Part shown: positions 6,149 to 9,686 of the stretch, one piece after another
Numbering within the stretch: the first letter of the stretch is position 1
Layout: every line of letters begins with the position of its first letter
Notes under the pieces: model-generated
What the model saw: the letters and a program-made list of their open reading frames with translations, nothing else
What the model was told of the DNA's origin: nothing
The model's database searches: none
From: JAISGQ01 sp964500965
GTDB lineage: Bacteria; Bacillota; Clostridia; Oscillospirales; Acutalibacteraceae
Length of the DNA stretch: 9,686 bases
Direction of reading: 5' to 3'
Assembly: GCA_964500965.1 (NCBI GenBank)
Contig: CAZCQZ010000055.1
Coordinates: forward strand, 1-9,686
Position numbers and translations under genes: made by a program

Positions 6149-7408
6149 TCAATTCATATCAAAATCCGAAAAGTCAAAGGTTGCAAAATAATCTGCCGGT
6201 GTTTCGGCACGGCGAATTAGCTTTACCGTGCCGTCCTCACAGAGTAACAGCTCTGCGGAACGAAGCTTGCCGTTGTAATTATAGCCCATTGAAAAGCCGT
6301 GGGCACCGGTATCGTGAATATAGATATAATCTCCCATTTCGATTTCCGGCAACATTCTGTCAATTGCAAACTTATCGTTGTTTTCGCAAAGCGAACCTGT
6401 TACATCATACATATGGTCACACTGCTCGTTTTCCTTTCCGAGGACTGTGATATGATGATATGCTCCGTACATTGCAGGGCGCATGAGATTACAGGCGCAG
6501 GCATCTACTCCGATGTAATGCTTGTGGGTATCCTTTCGGTGTATCGCCTGTGTCACCAACGCACCATAGGGTGCAAGCATATATCTTCCAAGCTCGGAAA
6601 AAATTGCGCAGTCTCCCAATCCGGCAGGCGCCATAATACGTTCAAATACTTCCTTAACCTTATTTCCGACATATCCGATGTCTATGGGCTTCTGCTCCGG
6701 TCTATAAGGAACACCTATACCTCCGGACAGATTTATAAAGCTGACTGCCGCACCGGTTTCTTCTTTAAGCTCCACGGCAACTTTAAAAAGTATTTCCGCA
6801 AGGGTGGGATAATAGTCGGGGTCGGTGGTGTTACTGGACAAAAATGAATGAAGTCCGAATTTTTTCACGCCCTCGGCTTTAAGCTGCTTAAAGCCCTCGG
6901 TAAGCTGTTCTCTCGTAAATCCGTATTTTGCGTCTTTGGGCATATCCATTATTGCGTTTCCAAGGCGAAATTCACCGCCCGGATTATAGCGGCAGCATAT
7001 GGTTTCGGGAATACCGCAGGTTTTCTTTAAAAACTCTATATGGGTAATATCATCAAGGTTGATTATTGCATCAAGCTCACGGGCGAGAACAAAATCCTCC
7101 GCAGGCGTTGCGTTGGAAGAAAACATTATGTCTGCCCCCTCTGCTCCGATTGCCTTACTTAATTTTAGCTCTGTAAAAGATGAGCAGTCCATACCGCAGC
7201 CTTCCTCTTTCAATATCTGCATTATATACGGATTCGGCGTGGCTTTTACTGCGAAATATTCCTTAAAGCCTTTATTCCACGAAAACGCTTCATACAGTTT
7301 TCTGGCGTTCTCTCTTATTCCTTTTTCATCATAAATATGAAATGGTGTCGGAAATTTCTTTACTATTTCTTCTATTTGTTCCTTTGTTACAAATGCCTGC
7401 TTATTCAT
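6149..7408 (-). CDS. lysA: Diaminopimelate decarboxylase (divergent clostridial form)
   Basis: This 419-residue fold-III PLP enzyme is expected to decarboxylate meso-diaminopimelate to L-lysine, the last step of lysine synthesis. The PLP-binding lysine is Lys55 in YFAVKATPN (51-59). The phosphate-binding loop is SGGIG (228-232), ELGR (272-275) replaces the usual EPGR, and CENND (341-345) supplies the Cys-Glu pair typical of DAP decarboxylases rather than ornithine or arginine decarboxylases. The usual HIGSQ segment is replaced by HSFLSSN (187-193). The sequence agrees in character with a clostridial subgroup annotated as LysA, but these changes mean substrate preference is inferred. The ATG at 7408 follows AAGGAG (minus strand of 7418-7423) with a nine-base spacer. 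It lies 37 bases downstream of a TrmB-like regulator on the same strand and is probably cotranscribed. Confidence 0.85.
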   Translation of the reverse strand: MNKQAFVTKEQIEEIVKKFPTPFHIYDEKGIRENARKLYEAFSWNKGFKEYFAVKATPNPYIMQILKEEGCGMDCSSFTELKLSKAIGAEGADIMFSSNATPAEDFVLARELDAIINLDDITHIEFLKKTCGIPETICCRYNPGGEFRLGNAIMDMPKDAKYGFTREQLTEGFKQLKAEGVKKFGLHSFLSSNTTDPDYYPTLAEILFKVAVELKEETGAAVSFINLSGGIGVPYRPEQKPIDIGYVGNKVKEVFERIMAPAGLGDCAIFSELGRYMLAPYGALVTQAIHRKDTHKHYIGVDACACNLMRPAMYGAYHHITVLGKENEQCDHMYDVTGSLCENNDKFAIDRMLPEIEMGDYIYIHDTGAHGFSMGYNYNGKLRSAELLLCEDGTVKLIRRAETPADYFATFDFSDFDMN

Positions 7409-7445
7409 TACTCATATCTCCTTAGTTTTCAATGTAACCTTTATA

Positions 7446-8135
7446 TCAATCATTGAGTGCGTCCAGTCCGTATCTGATGAGCCGCAGCTCATATTTCAGC
7501 GAATCCTTTACCACATTAACAAGATTTTCCTTTTCCGAATATAGACAGCTTGATTTATCGCCTGTAAGCACTTTTTTTGAATCAACAATCAATCTTATCT
7601 GCTCACCGTAATCGGCGGTTTTGAAAATCTGCGCATTTTCGACTTTAAAATCGGAATCTGTTATTATTACTACTTTCTTTCCCTCTGATGCCATTTTCTC
7701 CATAATATCCGCAAATCTGCAAACGACATCGGCTGTTGCCGCAAAATACGCACGAAGCTTTGCATTATTCAGCATACTGCATATCCTACCCTCGATATTG
7801 CCGATTCCGTTTACGGTAATATAGCCCTCCGAGGAAATTTTCCCCTCCGGCAACAGCTTTTCCAGCTCATCTGCCGCTTTTTCCATTGAGCGCATTCTGT
7901 TTCCGCAAAATTCGCTGACCGGAACGGCAGTATATCTCACCGGCGTTCCTTCTATTATATACGCCGCGCCTTTTTCCGTGAGTGTAGAAAGGGCGGTATA
8001 TGTATTTGAACGTGAAACTCCCGTAAGCTTTGCAAGCTCGTAGCCGGTAAAGCTCTCTCCCGAAAGCAGTTCCGCGTATATTGAAGCTTCAAGCCTTGTC
8101 AGCCCGAACAGCGACAACAGCTCATAACAATCCAT
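7446..8135 (-). CDS. TrmB-like transcriptional regulator upstream of lysA
   Basis: This 229-residue protein has an N-terminal winged helix-turn-helix (about 10-72). The predicted recognition region is TGVSRSNTYTALSTL (38-52) and the wing EGTPVRYTAVP (62-72); this is the pattern of the TrmB family. A helical linker (about 78-96), probably a dimerising coiled coil, leads to a C-terminal domain (about 108-225) resembling the PLD-like effector domain of TrmB proteins. TrmB regulators respond to small ligands, usually sugars in archaea; the ligand here is unknown. The gene has its own TTGACA/TATAGT promoter, an AGGTG ribosome site close to the ATG, and only 37 bases to lysA. It may therefore control that operon, perhaps in response to lysine or diaminopimelate, but that is inference. 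I do not recognise a specific named orthologue. Confidence 0.8.
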   Translation of the reverse strand: MDCYELLSLFGLTRLEASIYAELLSGESFTGYELAKLTGVSRSNTYTALSTLTEKGAAYIIEGTPVRYTAVPVSEFCGNRMRSMEKAADELEKLLPEGKISSEGYITVNGIGNIEGRICSMLNNAKLRAYFAATADVVCRFADIMEKMASEGKKVVIITDSDFKVENAQIFKTADYGEQIRLIVDSKKVLTGDKSSCLYSEKENLVNVVKDSLKYELRLIRYGLDALND

Positions 8136-8156
8136 GCTATCACCTGCGTAGTATTT

Positions 8157-8171
8157 TATAGGAACACTATA
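8157..8171. promoter_or_regulatory. Candidate operator, palindrome over the regulator's -10 element
   Basis: TATAG-GAACA-CTATA is a perfect inverted repeat with five-base arms and a five-base spacer. One arm overlaps the -10 hexamer of the regulator-lysA promoter, and the other covers the expected start site. This is a suitable place for autorepression by the dimeric regulator. The arms are AT-rich and short, so chance is possible. Confidence 0.4.
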
Positions 8172-8193
8172 TCATTTATTTTAAATTTGTCAA
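8166..8193 (-). promoter_or_regulatory. Promoter of the regulator-lysA operon
   Basis: On the minus strand, TTGACA (8193-8188) is perfect and TATAGT (8171-8166) has one mismatch, with a 16-base spacer. Transcription would start near 8159, giving a leader of about 24 bases to the ATG at 8135. Confidence 0.78.
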
Positions 8194-8227
8194 CCGAATT
8201 TTCCATTAAATATAATTCTCGCCATGA

Positions 8228-8269
8228 AAACGTGGCTGTAAAAAGCTTGCGCTCTTTACAGCCACGTTT
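8228..8269 (-). terminator. Terminator of the leucine-rich-repeat gene
   Basis: AAACGTGGCTGTAAA (8228-8242) pairs perfectly with 8255-8269. After one A-C mismatch, AGC/GCT continues the stem to a TTGC loop. It lies 33 bases beyond the stop of the leftward gene ending at 8302. The T-run on the minus strand is short (TTTT, partly within the stem), so efficiency is uncertain. Confidence 0.65.
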
Positions 8270-8301
8270 AACAATTTATGCTTTCTGAAGGAAGTTAATT
8301 G

Positions 8302-9399
8302 TTAAAAAACAATCCAATTAACAACATCTTCATCTGAAGTATATCCGTAAAATACTGCATCTTTCGGTGCGTGTACGGTAATTTGGCAGCCCTGAAAAGC
8401 GGTGTCCTGGATATTCGTCACGCTGTCGGGAATATAAATTTCCGCAAGTCCTTTGCAATCAAAAAATGTACGTGCCGCTATATTAGTAAGCCCCTTTGGA
8501 AGAATAACTTCCGTAAGCTTCGTGCAATTGCAAAACGCATCACAACCAATAGTTACCACACTGTCGGGAATTGTAATCTCCGTCAGCTCCGAGCAATAGG
8601 AAAATGCATAGCTTTCAATACATGTAACGCTGTCCGGCACTGTGATTTTCTTCAATCCCGTACAACCGTAAAATGTCCGATGTTCAATGCTCGTCATGCT
8701 GTCCGGCAGAGAAATTTCCGCAAGCTCGGCACAGTTGCGAAATGCCTCCTCGCCAATACTCGTAACTCCGTTCGGGATTTTAACTGTCTTCAGCTTTCGA
8801 CAGTCATAAAACACCCAGCCGCCGATATTTTTCACACTGTCCGGCAAATTAACATTTTCAAGCTCGGTACAGCCCCAAAACGTACTGTCCTCAATGTTCA
8901 CAACTCCATTCGGGATAGTGACTTCGGAAAGCTTGCTGCAATAGGCAAATGCGCTTGGTCCGATAACGGTAACGCTATCGGGAACGGTAATTTCTTTCAG
9001 ACTTGCACAGCCCCAAAACGCATTGGTTCCGATACTCTCGACACCGTCCGGTATTACTATCCCCGTCAGCTTATCACAATTAAGAAACGCATTTTCTCCG
9101 ATACCTGTCACACAATTCCCATTGATTTTTGATGGTATGTCAAAATTTGTTGCGTCTCCCTCATAGCCTGTGATTATTACCTTATCATCAACGATTTCAT
9201 ATTTGAAATCGGTTTCGTAAACCTGCTGCCTGCCATTATATATCAAACTTAAAACGCCTGCAACGACACCGGCAACAATCAGCAAACACAACATTACAAC
9301 AAGCAAGCCGTACTTTTTAATTTTTGAACTGCTCTCACCCGTTTTTTCATGCTTATACCCTCTCTTTTCACATTTTATGTTCTGAATTTTTTCTATCAT
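8302..9399 (-). CDS. Membrane-anchored BspA-type leucine-rich-repeat protein
   Basis: This 365-residue protein has a basic cytoplasmic N-terminus (1-30), one hydrophobic helix (about 31-54) without an evident cleavage site, a short beta-like segment (about 60-95), and the LRR_5/BspA-type repeat domain (97-338). The C-terminal cap (339-365) is rich in aromatic and acidic residues. Topology should be type II, with the repeats outside. Such domains in gut and oral bacteria and in Treponema bind host proteins or other cells; no target can be read here. There is no LPXTG sorting signal, so the N-terminal helix is the likely anchor. The ATG at 9399 has a poor ribosome site, so the start is less certain than the frame. 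The gene has its own extended -10 promoter and a downstream hairpin, so it is probably monocistronic. Confidence 0.85.
   Translation of the reverse strand: MIEKIQNIKCEKRGYKHEKTGESSSKIKKYGLLVVMLCLLIVAGVVAGVLSLIYNGRQQVYETDFKYEIVDDKVIITGYEGDATNFDIPSKINGNCVTGIGENAFLNCDKLTGIVIPDGVESIGTNAFWGCASLKEITVPDSVTVIGPSAFAYCSKLSEVTIPNGVVNIEDSTFWGCTELENVNLPDSVKNIGGWVFYDCRKLKTVKIPNGVTSIGEEAFRNCAELAEISLPDSMTSIEHRTFYGCTGLKKITVPDSVTCIESYAFSYCSELTEITIPDSVVTIGCDAFCNCTKLTEVILPKGLTNIAARTFFDCKGLAEIYIPDSVTNIQDTAFQGCQITVHAPKDAVFYGYTSDEDVVNWIVF
8386..9111 (-). repeat. Tandem 69-bp repeats encoding 23-residue leucine-rich units
   Basis: Ten complete 23-residue units (residues 97-326) and a partial eleventh (327-338) follow the pattern V-x-x-I-x-x-x-x-F-x-x-C-x-x-L-x-x-x-x-[IL]-P-[DNK]-[SG]. 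Every unit, including the partial one, keeps the F-x-x-C or close equivalent. The DNA repeats have diverged, so this is an old protein repeat and not a recent tandem duplication. Confidence 0.9.
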
Positions 9400-9484
9400 T
9401 ACCGGCTTATAAAAAATCTCCGATTAAAATTATATACCCTGCAAATTTTTCCGAAACCACAATTAAAAATTTCTGCACATATTC

Positions 9485-9513
9485 ATTATAGCATTATCCT
9501 GCGATATTGTCAA
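9485..9513 (-). promoter_or_regulatory. Extended -10 promoter of the leucine-rich-repeat gene
   Basis: On the minus strand, TTGACA (9513-9508) and TATAAT (9490-9485) are both perfect with a 17-base spacer. TGC directly before the -10 adds an extended -10 element. The start would be near 9478, giving a leader of about 79 bases, which is AT-rich and shows no obvious riboswitch. Confidence 0.85.
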
Positions 9514-9628
9514 ATTCCGGCATACGGCGAAAATCGGATATATCAGGAACTTTTCAGTTTACGTTTTTCGGAGCAATTCTGCCGCTTTCAAAATAATCAA
9601 ATTTAATATTTAAAAGTGCCAATATCTG

Positions 9629-9637
9629 TGTTATAAT
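9629..9637 (+). promoter_or_regulatory. Possible rightward promoter near the window end
   Basis: TGT-TATAAT (9629-9637) is an extended -10 element. The hexamer 17 bases upstream, TTTAAA (9609-9614), is a weak -35. A transcript would begin near 9644, immediately before the hairpin at 9646-9685. The gene it would serve lies beyond the window. Confidence 0.35.
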
Positions 9638-9645
9638 AACCTCAC

Positions 9646-9685
9646 GGCATTAGCGAAAGCCTTGAAAATCAAGCCTTTCGATGCC
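9646..9685 (+). other. Long imperfect hairpin at the right edge
   Basis: GGCAT pairs with ATGCC (9646-9650 with 9681-9685). CGAAAG pairs with CTTTCG (9654-9659 with 9675-9680), and CTTG with CAAG (9661-9664 with 9670-9673). There is one TAG bulge and one C-C mismatch, and the loop is AAAAT. No T-run follows on either strand within view. It may be the start of a structured leader or RNA cut by the window end. Alternatively, the minus strand is an open frame of about 17 codons from the edge ending at the TAA at 9633-9631, a possible C-terminus of a gene entering from the right. Confidence 0.5.
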
Positions 9686-9686
9686 T

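Noticed and set aside
5865..6152. Overlapping 95-codon minus and 85-codon plus open frames in the clpC-lysA spacer
   Set aside because: Both pass through the palindromes, lack ribosome sites, and have low-complexity basic translations typical of repeats.
6299..6847. 182-codon plus-strand open frame opposite lysA
   Set aside because: It is antisense to the conserved PLP-enzyme frame and has no coding features of its own.
8386..9111. Regular 69-bp spacing considered as a CRISPR array
   Set aside because: The units are diverged, contiguous and in frame, encode LRRs, and have no identical repeats separated by unique spacers.
8371..9132. 253-codon plus-strand open frame with repeating Asn/Arg/His-rich sequence
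   Set aside because: Its repeats are the antisense image of the 69-bp LRR units, and the minus-strand frame explains them fully.

Overview
The window reads as chromosomal DNA of a low-to-medium GC, spore-forming Firmicute, most likely a gut clostridium of the Ruminococcaceae/Oscillospiraceae type. The evidence is the ctsR-mcsA-mcsB-clpC heat-shock operon with CtsR heptad operators, strong AGGAGG ribosome sites, TTGACA/TATAAT promoters, a Cys-rich small protein behind a sporulation-type promoter, and a clostridial form of diaminopimelate decarboxylase. The genus is inference. No mobile element gene, CRISPR array, tRNA or rRNA is visible.

Left part (1-940, + strand): a consensus promoter drives a yybP-ykoY manganese riboswitch whose 3' edge is built into an intrinsic terminator. 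Behind it lies mntP, the manganese exporter. The real mntP start is after the terminator, at 297. A strong bidirectional terminator (891-939) separates mntP from a convergent 60-residue Cys-rich membrane protein (951-1133, - strand), which has a candidate sigma-K promoter.

Central part (1260-5821, + strand): the protein quality-control operon. CtsR represses it through an array of six heptads (three boxes) laid over the promoter. McsA (zinc protein) activates McsB (protein-arginine kinase). McsB inactivates CtsR and marks damaged proteins, and ClpC unfolds them for ClpP. Key residues of each protein are present, including the CtsR tetraglycine wing and the McsB phospho-arginine sensing motif.

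Convergent spacer (5822-6148): no credible gene, but two strong palindromes, one a perfect 54-nt inverted repeat; this looks like a dispersed repeat.

Right part (- strand): a two-gene operon with a TrmB-like regulator followed by a divergent lysA (diaminopimelate decarboxylase), with a possible operator at the regulator's promoter. Upstream of it, and separately transcribed from an extended -10 promoter, is a membrane-anchored BspA-type leucine-rich-repeat protein with ten full 23-residue repeats. The right edge (9629-9686) holds a possible rightward promoter and a hairpin cut by the window end.

Most of the window is well-understood housekeeping sequence. The less ordinary signals are the multi-box CtsR operator, the riboswitch/terminator overlap, the sporulation-type promoter on the Cys-rich gene, the large palindrome, and the regulator-lysA pairing. 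I found no convincing wholly new system.
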